Source: Phycisphaeraceae bacterium
GTDB lineage: Bacteria; Planctomycetota; Phycisphaerae; Phycisphaerales; UBA1924
DNA length: 64,000 nucleotides
Reading direction: 5' to 3'
Assembly (NCBI GenBank): GCA_020639215.1
Contig: JACKHA010000002.1
Span: 62,001 to 126,000 of the forward strand
Shown here: in pieces, positions 1 through 9,014 of the stretch
Position numbering within the stretch: the first letter of the stretch is position 1
How the letters are laid out: every line of letters starts with the position of its first letter
Translations under genes and position numbers: made by a program
The notes under the pieces: model-generated
What the model saw: the letters and a program-made list of their open reading frames with translations, nothing else
What the model was told of the DNA's origin: nothing
The model's database searches: none

Positions 1-1
1 C

Positions 2-97
2 CGCTCGGCGTGGGGCGTCTGGCCCGTGGACTCGACCCGCGACGCCGCCCGGGCCCTGCTGGACGCGTACATCGAGGGCCGCCCGTTGCCCGAGTGA
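2..97 (+). CDS. C-terminal end of an unidentified protein (cut by window edge)
   Basis: An open frame runs in from the left edge and stops at TGA 95-97, giving 31 residues that end in GRPLPE. Its codon use matches the genes that follow. The tail (short Ala-rich helix, then GRPLPE) is too short to assign to a family. About 125 bases separate it from the next gene on the same strand. Confidence 0.4.
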   Translation, partial: RSAWGVWPVDSTRDAARALLDAYIEGRPLPE

Positions 98-222
98 CAC
101 CCCACCCGTCGATCTCGGACCCCCGAGTCGCCCCGATATCGCGGGTTCCGCGGGGTCCGGGCATCCCTCCCCGGCCCGCGGCGGTACCGTTGGGGCACGA
201 CGCCGACCCGACGGGAGTCCCG

Positions 223-1791
223 ATGCTCGCTCGATTCCGATCCACAGTCCGCCGACGCACGCTCGCCCCGACGCTAGTCCTGGCGACCCTCGCCTGCCCG
301 GCCCTGGCCCAGGACGCGGTGCTCGAGGCCGCACGCGACGGCGGCACCGGTCTGGCGCCGCCCCCGCCCCCGGCCGTCGAGATCGTGCCCAACACCCCGC
401 CCCCGAAGGAGCACGACCAGGACGCCCTCGCGGTGCTGGACGAGGCGGAGAAGGCCATCGACGAGCTCGAGTCGTTCCGCGCGACGCTGGCGCTCAGCGC
501 GACGCAGTGGAGCCGCGACTTCGCCGATCAGGGCGAGGTAAGCGTCGTGGCCCGGCGCTCGCCCGAGGACCGAGAGCAGTGGCAGATCCGCCTGACGGGC
601 GAGCTGATGCCCGAGCGCAGCCGCGACCGGATCTCGATCGACGCGTTCTTCGACGGGCAGCGGATGCGGTGGGTCGATCCCGGGGAGGAGCGGATCGGGG
701 CCCGGATCCTGCCGGTCCGCATGCGCACGACCTACTTCGACACGCCCATCCGCCTGCGCGATCGCCTGTTCACCTCCGGCAAGTCCATCGAGGAGATCCG
801 CTCGTCCACGAGGGTCTATCTCGACGAGCGTCAGACCATCGACGGGGTCGAGTGCGAGGTGGTCGTCGGCGAGCCCGGCGACGGGGGATTCCGGTTCGAG
901 CTGTTCGTGGGCGTCGAGGACCACCTGCCGCGCCGCTACGTCCACCGGATCGACATGACACAGATGGGCGTGCGCGGCACGAGCGTCGCCGACTACAAGG
1001 AACTCGAACCCGGCGTGCGTGTCTCCGACGCCGCGTTCGTCATCCCCGTGCCCGATGGCTGGTTCGAGGAGCAGTTCCCCAGGCCCGTGACGCCGGGCGT
1101 CCCGGTCCCCGGCAACACGACCGAGGACGGCACGCCCGAGGGCGATGGCGACGGCGCGATGGCGGCCGAGGCCGACGGCACGGTGTCCGGCGGCGACGAC
1201 TCCGACGAGAACCAGGCCCGAATCAACGCCGGCGGCGCGAACAACCAGGGCGCGGACCCGAACACGAGCGTGCTCACCGCCACGCCCGGCGACGGATCGA
1301 CCTCGCCGACCGTCGCGTCGACCAACCGCCCGACCACGCAGCGCCCGCGCACCGGGCCGGCGCCGACGGGCGAGATCGAGATCGCCCCGGACTTCGCGCT
1401 CCGGGACAAGGACGCCCAGATCGTGCGCCTGTCCGAACTCGCCGGCCAGCGCGTCGTGATCGTGTTCTGGGGCTCGTGGAACCCGTGGGCCCGCTCGCTG
1501 CTTGGTGAACTGCGCCCGGCCCTCGAAGACGCCGAGAACACCCGCCTGCTGGTCCTGGGCGTGCGCGAGCGGAGCGAGGCCGCGGCCCGCGAGCAGTTCG
1601 ATCGCCAGACCGGCCCCGGAACGCTGCTGCTCGGAGCCGAGCGTGTCGCCGCGGACTACAAGGTCGACGCGGTGCCGACTGTCGTGGTGCTGGACGAGAA
1701 CGGGCGGGTGCTGCTGCGTCACGTCGGGTTCGCGGCGAGCGAAAGCCCGGTGGAGCGGATCCGCGCCGTTCTGGGGATCAGCGGCGGCTGA
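223..1791 (+). CDS. secreted two-domain protein: LolA/DUF2092-like N-terminal domain plus redox-inactive thioredoxin fold
   Basis: I chose ATG 223 because it opens a signal peptide (MLARFRS..., hydrophobic core, ALA-Q cleavage near residue 29); the longer open frame upstream is proline/arginine-rich and unlike coding sequence. Mature residues ~50-300 resemble the lipoprotein-carrier-like beta fold seen with periplasmic redoxins. Residues ~300-385 are a low-complexity Gly/Asp/Thr linker. Residues ~385-522 are a TlpA/AhpC-type thioredoxin domain (PDFALRDKD, VVIVFWGSWNPWAR, VDAVPTVVVLDENG with the cis-Pro). Where TlpA proteins have W-C-x-x-C this one has W-N-P-W-A, so both catalytic cysteines are absent. 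The fold is clear; a thiol-disulfide role is not expected. It probably acts as a periplasmic binding or scaffold protein. 522 residues. Confidence 0.8.
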   Translation: MLARFRSTVRRRTLAPTLVLATLACPALAQDAVLEAARDGGTGLAPPPPPAVEIVPNTPPPKEHDQDALAVLDEAEKAIDELESFRATLALSATQWSRDFADQGEVSVVARRSPEDREQWQIRLTGELMPERSRDRISIDAFFDGQRMRWVDPGEERIGARILPVRMRTTYFDTPIRLRDRLFTSGKSIEEIRSSTRVYLDERQTIDGVECEVVVGEPGDGGFRFELFVGVEDHLPRRYVHRIDMTQMGVRGTSVADYKELEPGVRVSDAAFVIPVPDGWFEEQFPRPVTPGVPVPGNTTEDGTPEGDGDGAMAAEADGTVSGGDDSDENQARINAGGANNQGADPNTSVLTATPGDGSTSPTVASTNRPTTQRPRTGPAPTGEIEIAPDFALRDKDAQIVRLSELAGQRVVIVFWGSWNPWARSLLGELRPALEDAENTRLLVLGVRERSEAAAREQFDRQTGPGTLLLGAERVAADYKVDAVPTVVVLDENGRVLLRHVGFAASESPVERIRAVLGISGG

Positions 1792-1802
1792 GACGGGGCG
1801 TC

Positions 1803-2246
1803 CTACGCCGGCTCGTACGTCGCCCCGCGCTTCACGTCGAACGACACGAAGTCCCCGACCTGGAAGTCCCCAGCCTTCTGGCGCGGGTCGGTCGGCAGGA
1901 CGTGGAACGGCACGCCCGCGTCCACCACCAGGCGATCGCCCTCGACCGCGATGACCATCCCCTGCACGCGGCGCGGGCGCCCCGCCAAGGGTTCCACGTA
2001 CCGCCCGCCGGTCCGCACGATGTCGATCCGCTGGGCCTCGGCCCGGATGGTGCCGAGTGTTTTGGACCCCTCGTTCAAGGTGCCCGCCTTGTCGCCGATC
2101 GCCGCCTCCAGGTGGAGTTCATACGAGGTGTTCGGGAATGTGAGCACCGTAAACGCGGGGCGTGTAGCGGTCGCGGAAATCTGTCGGGTGACGGTGCCGC
2201 GCGCGGTGCTGGGGTTGATCTTGGTCGTCGGAGCCGGGTGGATCAT
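1803..2246 (-). CDS. conserved hypothetical protein, probable OB/PilZ-like beta-barrel
   Basis: This 147-residue protein starts at ATG 2246; an open frame continues upstream but its extra 31 residues are Pro/Ser-rich and look non-coding. The C-terminal half is rich in beta strands (GMVIAVEGDRLVVDAGVPF, FQVGDFVSFDV), as in a small nucleic-acid- or ligand-binding barrel. No catalytic motif is visible. It is convergent with the thioredoxin-fold gene, its stop lying 12 bases beyond that gene's stop. No function can be given. Confidence 0.6.
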   Translation of the reverse strand: MIHPAPTTKINPSTARGTVTRQISATATRPAFTVLTFPNTSYELHLEAAIGDKAGTLNEGSKTLGTIRAEAQRIDIVRTGGRYVEPLAGRPRRVQGMVIAVEGDRLVVDAGVPFHVLPTDPRQKAGDFQVGDFVSFDVKRGATYEPA

Positions 2247-2478
2247 GGCGGATGGAGGATAGGGGTTCGATGCGACGGGCGGGACCGTGGACGCCGGACC
2301 TGAGGACGCTCCGGGACGAAGGTCCGGGTTGAACCACACGGGGAACCGAGTTCAACCCGAACACGTGCGATCGCGGTGAAACGCCAGAGCGGATACGATC
2401 AACAAGGGTGCAGGGACAGGCCGGCGCCCGGCGGCGGGGTCGCCGCGCCAGCGGGTTGGCGGTCAGGAGGGCTTTGCG

Positions 2479-3435
2479 ATGGTCGGACACCACATCGGTC
2501 AACTCTTCCTGCGGGTCGGCCTGGCGGCCACGTTCTTGGTGGCTGGCCTGTCCAAGGTCATGGAGAAGAGCGAGTTCTCGGGCGAGTCGGCCGCCATCCT
2601 CGCCAACATGGGCGTGATCAAGCAGGCCACCGCGCCCACGCCCGGGGGCGAGGCCAACGACGAGGGCGGCTCGACCGAGCCCATCGCGTTCCAGCCGGGA
2701 CGCTCGCGCCAGCCCGCGGGCGGTGATCCGCTCGAACAGCCCGCCGCCACCCCCGAGGGCGAGCCCGAGGCCCCGCCGGCAACAGCGCCCCCCGCCGCCA
2801 CGCCGCCGGAGTCGCAACCCGAGATCCGTTCGATCACGCCGCGCCAGCCCGCTGCCGAGCCCGAGGAGGGGTCGGAGCAGGGAAGCACCGGCGCGACCGC
2901 CGGTGCGCGATACTCGGCCGACGACTTCCCGACGCCGGTGATGCTGCCGCGCGTCTACGGGATCGCGGTGATGCTCAAGCAGCGTGCCCATCCCGCCGCG
3001 GACGAGAACGGGCGCGTGCCGATGGCGATCGTGCCCGGCTGGGCCGCCGATACGAAGGTGCCCGGGCTCGGCATGGCCACGCCGGTCGTGCTCGCCTGGG
3101 CCGCCGCCCTGACCGAGATCATCGGGGGCGGCATGCTGCTGGTCGGGTTCATGAGCCGCCTGTGGGCCTTGGGCCTAGTGGGCGTGATGAGCACGGCCAT
3201 CTGGACCGTCACGATCGGCCCCGCGATGCAGACCGGCAAGGCGTTCCTCGGGTTCCTCCCCAGCCACAGCCACATCTTCGCGATGACCGAGCACGGCTAC
3301 GCGTACGCGCACGAGTTCTGGCAGCTCGCGCTGCTGTGCATGGCTTTCGCCGTCATGTTCGCCGGCCCTGGAGCGCTCTCGATCGACGGCATCCTCTTCG
3401 GCGGACGCGACGACGACGGTGGCGACGCGGAGTAA
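2479..3435 (+). CDS. DoxX family membrane protein with large Pro/Ala-rich insertion
   Basis: DoxX proteins are four-helix inner-membrane proteins of uncertain role, some tied to sulfur or quinone redox. Here helix 1 carries the typical LFLRVGLAATFLVAGLSKV, and later segments read VLAWAAALTEIIGGGMLLVGF, LWALGLVGVMSTAIWTV and LALLCMAFAVMFAGPG. Between helices 1 and 2 (residues ~50-150) lies a long extramembrane stretch of Pro, Ala, Glu and Gln that normal ~140-residue DoxX proteins lack; it explains the 318-residue length. GGAGG at 2466-2470, eight bases upstream of ATG 2479, is a good ribosome-binding site. It is a single gene between a minus-strand neighbour and the RRM gene. Confidence 0.8.
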   Translation: MVGHHIGQLFLRVGLAATFLVAGLSKVMEKSEFSGESAAILANMGVIKQATAPTPGGEANDEGGSTEPIAFQPGRSRQPAGGDPLEQPAATPEGEPEAPPATAPPAATPPESQPEIRSITPRQPAAEPEEGSEQGSTGATAGARYSADDFPTPVMLPRVYGIAVMLKQRAHPAADENGRVPMAIVPGWAADTKVPGLGMATPVVLAWAAALTEIIGGGMLLVGFMSRLWALGLVGVMSTAIWTVTIGPAMQTGKAFLGFLPSHSHIFAMTEHGYAYAHEFWQLALLCMAFAVMFAGPGALSIDGILFGGRDDDGGDAE

Positions 3436-3610
3436 CAATCGGCGGGCCGCGCGGATTTCTTGCTGGTCTGGCCCGATGGTCACCCTACGATCCGGTCGCA
3501 GATATGCTGATGCGCCGGGTATCGGGCGACCACGCCCGGGCCGGCGAGCCCGACCCAGATCACATCCCGAGGATCTCCGTTGGCTCCGCACTCGGGCCCG
3601 AGATTCCGCG

Positions 3611-3916
3611 ATGAAGATCTATGTCGGAAACCTGTCGTACAACACGTCCGAGGCGTGCCTGAACCAGGCCTTCGAGGCCCATGGCCCGGTCCAGAGCGCC
3701 AACCTCCCCATGGACCGTGACACCGGCCGCCCGCGCGGCTTCGGGTTCATCGAGATGGGCGACGACGACGCCCGCAAGGCCATCGAGGCCCTCAACGGCA
3801 CCGAGCTCGACGGTCGCCAGATCACCGTCAACGAGGCCCGCCCGCGCGAGAACCGCTCTGGCAGTTTCGGCGGCGGTGGCGGCGGCAACCGCGGCGGCGG
3901 CGGACGCCGCTGGTAA
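3611..3916 (+). CDS. RNA-binding protein, single RRM with Gly-rich tail
   Basis: The 101-residue product is a single RNA-recognition motif. RNP2 is KIYVGNLSYN at the N-terminus and RNP1 is RGFGFIEM around residue 43, with the standard spacing, followed by ALNGTELDGRQITVNEARP. The tail is GGGGGNRGGGGRRW, as in the cyanobacterial Rbp and plant glycine-rich RNA-binding families. Such proteins act as RNA chaperones and are often cold- or stress-induced. ATG 3611 is chosen because MKIYVGN is the near-universal start of the family; the in-frame upstream extension has no such similarity. It stands alone. Confidence 0.92.
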   Translation: MKIYVGNLSYNTSEACLNQAFEAHGPVQSANLPMDRDTGRPRGFGFIEMGDDDARKAIEALNGTELDGRQITVNEARPRENRSGSFGGGGGGNRGGGGRRW

Positions 3917-4039
3917 GGCGTCCAACCAAACGACGGAGTGAGAGACACTGCCCGATGCCGCCGAGAGGCGGCGTCGGAGATTCCTTCTGCGTGCGCGCCG
4001 CGCCCCCGGCTTCGCACCTGTTCACCGAGAGCTTCTCGC

Positions 4040-5060
<1,021 letters not shown>

Positions 5061-5086
<26 letters not shown>

Positions 5087-5303
5087 CCGGCACGCGGGCC
5101 GCTGGGAGACCCACGACGTCGAGGCCTCGCAGATCCCGACCGTCGGCGAGTATTTGGCCCCCGCGCCGGTCAAGGTGTTTCGCGTCGTCATGACGCTCCA
5201 CGTCCTGTTTCGCGCCGACTACGACGCCGAGGTCTTCGCCGAACTGGTCGACTTCGAGCGCGTCCAGCGCGACTCGCTCGGCGGGGTCGTCTGGAAGGCC
5301 TGA
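5061..5303 (+). CDS. small conserved hypothetical protein
   Basis: This 80-residue open frame starts at ATG 5061 with AGGGA about 8 bases upstream, inside the last 26 bases of the desaturase gene. The composition is that of a soluble alpha/beta protein (MKLRVHFRDRHAGRWETHD, VFRVVMTLHVLFRADYDAEV, ending in VVWKA). It contains no recognised motif. The overlap suggests translational coupling to the desaturase. The coding call rests on the RBS, codon usage and compact fit between neighbours. Confidence 0.55.
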
Positions 5304-5334
5304 CCCGCACGAACCACCCGCCCCACCTCGGGCC

Positions 5335-6030
5335 TCACCACGCCCGCGAGCGGCGCTCCAGTTCGCCCATCATCGCCGCGAACACCTCGTCGGCCCCGCT
5401 CCGCGCATCGACCACCGCATACCGATCCGGCTCGCGCCGGCTCTGCTCGAGGTACCCCGCGCGCACCTTCGCATGGAACTCGCGGCTGCGCGATTCCATC
5501 CGGTCCAGCAGCGGGCTGAGCCGCCCCGCGGCCGTCGCCTCGTCCACGTCGAACACCACGTTCAGGTCCGGCATCAGACCGCCCGTGGCCACCTGGGCCA
5601 CCGCGCGGATCTCCGCCTCCGCCAGCCCGCCCGCGGCCCCCTGGTACGCCAGCGTCGAGGCCACGAACCGGTCCGCAACGACCAGTTGCCCCGCCTCCAG
5701 CGCGGGACGCACCTTCGACTCGACGAGCTGGGCCCGGCTGGCCATGTAGAGCAGCATCTCGGTGCGCAGGCAGATGTCCTCATCGGCGTGCTCGAGCAGC
5801 ACCGCGCGGATCCGCTCGCCCACGTAGGTTCCGCCCGGCTCGCGAACCTCGCACACCGCCAGCCCCGCCGCGCGGCACGCCGCGACGAACCGCTGCAACT
5901 GCGTGGACTTGCCCGAGCCGTCGGCGCCCTCGAACGCGAGGAACCGCCCCGCCAGGCGCTTGAGCCAGTCGTGTGCGTGTGGGGCGGGCGTGCGCATCGG
6001 AGGGGTCGTCGGGGCGTGGATCGTGCTCAC
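5335..6030 (-). CDS. tmk: thymidylate kinase
   Basis: Phosphorylates dTMP to dTDP in dTTP synthesis. The Walker A loop is FEGADGSGKST (residues ~33-43), followed by the dTMP-contacting region REPGGTYVGERIR, the VADRFVASTLAYQG segment (DR plus the usual Y-Q-G) and the lid region with RMESRSREFHAKVRAGYLE. GTG 6030 is chosen because it overlaps the TGA of the upstream von Willebrand gene (GTGA, 4 bases), a classic coupling arrangement. ATG 5997 is the alternative and would shorten the protein to 220 residues. At 231 residues it is slightly longer than E. coli Tmk (213), the excess being N-terminal. Confidence 0.93.
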   Translation of the reverse strand: MSTIHAPTTPPMRTPAPHAHDWLKRLAGRFLAFEGADGSGKSTQLQRFVAACRAAGLAVCEVREPGGTYVGERIRAVLLEHADEDICLRTEMLLYMASRAQLVESKVRPALEAGQLVVADRFVASTLAYQGAAGGLAEAEIRAVAQVATGGLMPDLNVVFDVDEATAAGRLSPLLDRMESRSREFHAKVRAGYLEQSRREPDRYAVVDARSGADEVFAAMMGELERRSRAW

Positions 6031-8987
6031 GGCGGAGATTCTACTGGTGGCCGCGCCTCGAGCGTCACGCCCACCGACAGCCCCACCGCCCCGAGGCGCG
6101 AACGCCACGGCTCGCCGCCAAGAGTCGGGTCGAGATCGGCCAGGCGCAACAGGTGCGCCGCCGCGGTGCGCCGCGCACCCTCGTCCTGCACGCGGGCGTC
6201 GCGCTCGGCCAGCAGTTCGAGCAGCAGCGTCCAGGCCTGCCAGAAGACCCGGGCCGCTCCGGGCTCGGTCGGCGGCGACGTGTCCATCGCGGACGTGATC
6301 TCGCGCAGCACGCCGAACGCGCCGGCGTCGTCGCCCTGGGCGATCAGCGCCCGGGCCCGCCCGATTGCCGCGTCCACGCCGGCGTCGTTGCCGCGCGACT
6401 CGATCTGGGCGTACACCGCCGCGGCTTCGGGCGAACCAAGCGCGATGAGCGCCTCGGCAAGGTCCCGCCGCAGCGCATCGCCCAGCGTCGGGTCCACCGG
6501 CTCCGACGCGGGGATCGCGGCCCGTGCCGCCACCGCCAGATCGGTTGCGGCCCGATGGATCGCGCCCGCCTCGCCGGATCTGCGAGCCCTGGCAAGCCCC
6601 TCCGACAGGCGTGCAACGCGCCCCGCGTGGACCCACGCCCGCAGGCGAGCCGCATCCGCTGGCGGCTGGCCCGCCCAACCGGCGTCGAGCAGCCGGAGCG
6701 CCTCGTCCTCCCCGGATCGTCGATGTTCGTCGGATCCCTCACGGGCCGCGACCGCCACGCGATGGGCCAGTTCGAGCCTCCACCCGTCGGCTCGCGCGGC
6801 TTCCTCCAGCCCACGCGCGGTCGCGTCCCCGCTCTGCTCGAGCACGACGATCCGCAGGGCTCGGAGCCGGGCCGACTCGATGCCGCTACCCGAGCCGCCG
6901 CCCAGCAGCGCGCTGGTGTGCGATAGCACGTGCAGCGCCGCGTCGCGCCGCCACGCCCGCTGCTCGAACGCCGACAGGCACGCGTCGAGGCGCCGGATGG
7001 CCTCGCGCCGCTCGGACTCCCTCTGCGCGGCCAGCGACACCGCCATCGCCGCCCGCACCATCGCCGACTCGACGATCGACCGCCCGACTCCGCTGGTCGC
7101 GTCCCCCCTGGCCGCGGCGATGTCGAGGGCCGCCAGGCACCCGCGCGAGGGCGGGTCGCCCGGCGCGGGCATCAGCGCGATGCCGCGAGCCAAGGCCAGT
7201 TCCGGCGCGATCGACTCGAGTGGCGCATCTTCCGGCACCAGCCGCCCGGCGTGGAGGAGCACGGCGTCGGCGCTCATCCCGGCGCGCGGGCGACGCCACC
7301 ACTCCTTGTGCCATTCGAGCGCCGCGTCGATGGCGGCCGCGTCCGGCGCGTGGTCCAATCGAGCCTTGGCCGCCCCGTCCATGGCCAGGATCGTCAGCGC
7401 GGCGTTGCGCCGTGCGCCGTCCACGAAGGGGGGCTCTTCCAGCGACCGCTGCAACGCGAGAAGCCAGACGCCGAGCCGCGCGGGGTCCGCCGCGGTGGCG
7501 AGGATCGCCGCGAGCCGAGCCTCGAGCACCTCCTGCGAGTTCGGGGCGACGTCTTCAAGCGTGTGCGCGAGCGCCTCGACCTCACCCCCATCTCCCGCCG
7601 AACGCCGCAGCGCGCGTGAGCTCGCCGCGGCGGCCAGCACCGCCGGGGGCGCGCCGGGTGCGGTGTCGAGCAGCTCGATCGCCCGGTCCAGACGCTCCCC
7701 TCGCCCACGCTCCATCGCGCCGGCCGCGAGGACCAGCCACCGAGCCGCGACGTAGCGGGCGAACGCGTCGTCGCCGATGGGATCGACTTCGCCCTCTCCG
7801 GTCGCCCCTTCGCCCAGCAATCGACCCAGCGTGCGTTCGGCTTCGCGCGCCACTGCCTCCCGCTCGGCCTCGAGAGCCACGCCGAAGATCACACGAAGAT
7901 CGAGATGATCGAGCGTGATCTCGCTCAGCGCCTCGCCCGCCCGCGCCACCCGCGGATCCGTCGGCGCCAGCACCTGGCCCAGCGCCGGCGCCTCGCGACG
8001 GAGCCCCTCGACATCCCGGCGTGTGTACGACGCCGCGGGATCGCGCGGCGTGTTCCCGTGCGCCGCCGCGATCGCCTGCATCAGCCCCGTCGGGTCGTCG
8101 TCGATGAACTGGATGGCTTTGATCGCCGTCCGGCGCAGCCCGTCGCGCACGACCGGGTTCAAGCGGTTGAGCCGGGCAAGAATCGTGTCGTTGCCCTCGC
8201 CCCAGCGGGCATCGGGGCCGGTCCGCACGATGCCGCGGGCCAGCAGGAAGATCGCGTCGGGGCGGAACTCGAGCGCCCGCTCCAGACCCGCCAGCGGATC
8301 GGACCGCCCGCCGGGGCGGACGCCCGCCAGGAACTCCGCCAACGCCGCCCGGTTCCGCGCCGTGGCGTGCAGAAGCACCGGCTCGCTCCCGCCCGGCGAG
8401 AGCACCATCACATCATCGCCGCCCGCCGCGTCCTCATCGCCCAGACGCTCGCGCGTCAGCACGACCTGGAACACCTGCGACGGGTCGAGGCTCCACACCG
8501 ATCGGCGCACCTCGTCGAGCACCGCCGGCAGCGACGAGGTCATCGGACCCGACACGTCCACAACGTACACCACGCGCCGCACCCGCGTCGCCGACAGGCC
8601 ACCGAACGACGCGTCGCCCGTGAATCCTCGCGTTGTGTCCGCCGGCGGGTCGGGTGTTCCCGTCGCGCGGGGCTCGATCGGCGCCGCGACGACCGCGGGC
8701 GGGGCGAGGTCACCGATCGACGGCCCCGGCGTTGGGACGACGCGCATCGGGTTCGCCAGCGCGTTCGATGCATCGCCGGACGCGGGCGGTGTCGTTGGTG
8801 TCGCGCTGGATCGCTCCGCCGGCGCCGGGCGCTCCAGCGACACCACGACCTCTCCGACATCCGCTTCGCCGCCGGCCAGACGCACCGCCGTCACCGACAC
8901 CACGCCGATCACCGCCAGCAGCCCGAGGTGCACCAGCACGCTCACACCGGAGGGCACGAGAATCGAGACAAGCCGGGCGCGGTCCAT
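6027..8987 (-). CDS. large membrane-anchored von Willebrand factor A domain protein
   Basis: 986 residues. An N-terminal membrane anchor (residues ~12-35, LVHLGLLAVIGVVSVTAVRL) is followed by a Pro/Ala-rich spacer and a von Willebrand A domain opening RVVYVVDVSGPMTSS (residues ~138-152). The metal site normally reads DxSxS; here it is D144-V-S146-G-P148, so the second serine is replaced by proline and metal binding may be weakened. Residues ~330-986 are an Ala/Leu/Arg-rich helical-repeat region, probably TPR-like. Such proteins usually act as envelope scaffolds. Translation is probably coupled to tmk through a 4-base overlap. Confidence 0.75.
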   Translation of the reverse strand: MDRARLVSILVPSGVSVLVHLGLLAVIGVVSVTAVRLAGGEADVGEVVVSLERPAPAERSSATPTTPPASGDASNALANPMRVVPTPGPSIGDLAPPAVVAAPIEPRATGTPDPPADTTRGFTGDASFGGLSATRVRRVVYVVDVSGPMTSSLPAVLDEVRRSVWSLDPSQVFQVVLTRERLGDEDAAGGDDVMVLSPGGSEPVLLHATARNRAALAEFLAGVRPGGRSDPLAGLERALEFRPDAIFLLARGIVRTGPDARWGEGNDTILARLNRLNPVVRDGLRRTAIKAIQFIDDDPTGLMQAIAAAHGNTPRDPAASYTRRDVEGLRREAPALGQVLAPTDPRVARAGEALSEITLDHLDLRVIFGVALEAEREAVAREAERTLGRLLGEGATGEGEVDPIGDDAFARYVAARWLVLAAGAMERGRGERLDRAIELLDTAPGAPPAVLAAAASSRALRRSAGDGGEVEALAHTLEDVAPNSQEVLEARLAAILATAADPARLGVWLLALQRSLEEPPFVDGARRNAALTILAMDGAAKARLDHAPDAAAIDAALEWHKEWWRRPRAGMSADAVLLHAGRLVPEDAPLESIAPELALARGIALMPAPGDPPSRGCLAALDIAAARGDATSGVGRSIVESAMVRAAMAVSLAAQRESERREAIRRLDACLSAFEQRAWRRDAALHVLSHTSALLGGGSGSGIESARLRALRIVVLEQSGDATARGLEEAARADGWRLELAHRVAVAAREGSDEHRRSGEDEALRLLDAGWAGQPPADAARLRAWVHAGRVARLSEGLARARRSGEAGAIHRAATDLAVAARAAIPASEPVDPTLGDALRRDLAEALIALGSPEAAAVYAQIESRGNDAGVDAAIGRARALIAQGDDAGAFGVLREITSAMDTSPPTEPGAARVFWQAWTLLLELLAERDARVQDEGARRTAAAHLLRLADLDPTLGGEPWRSRLGAVGLSVGVTLEARPPVESPP

Positions 8988-9014
8988 CGCGGCGCAGTCT
9001 AGGTTGAACCAGCC

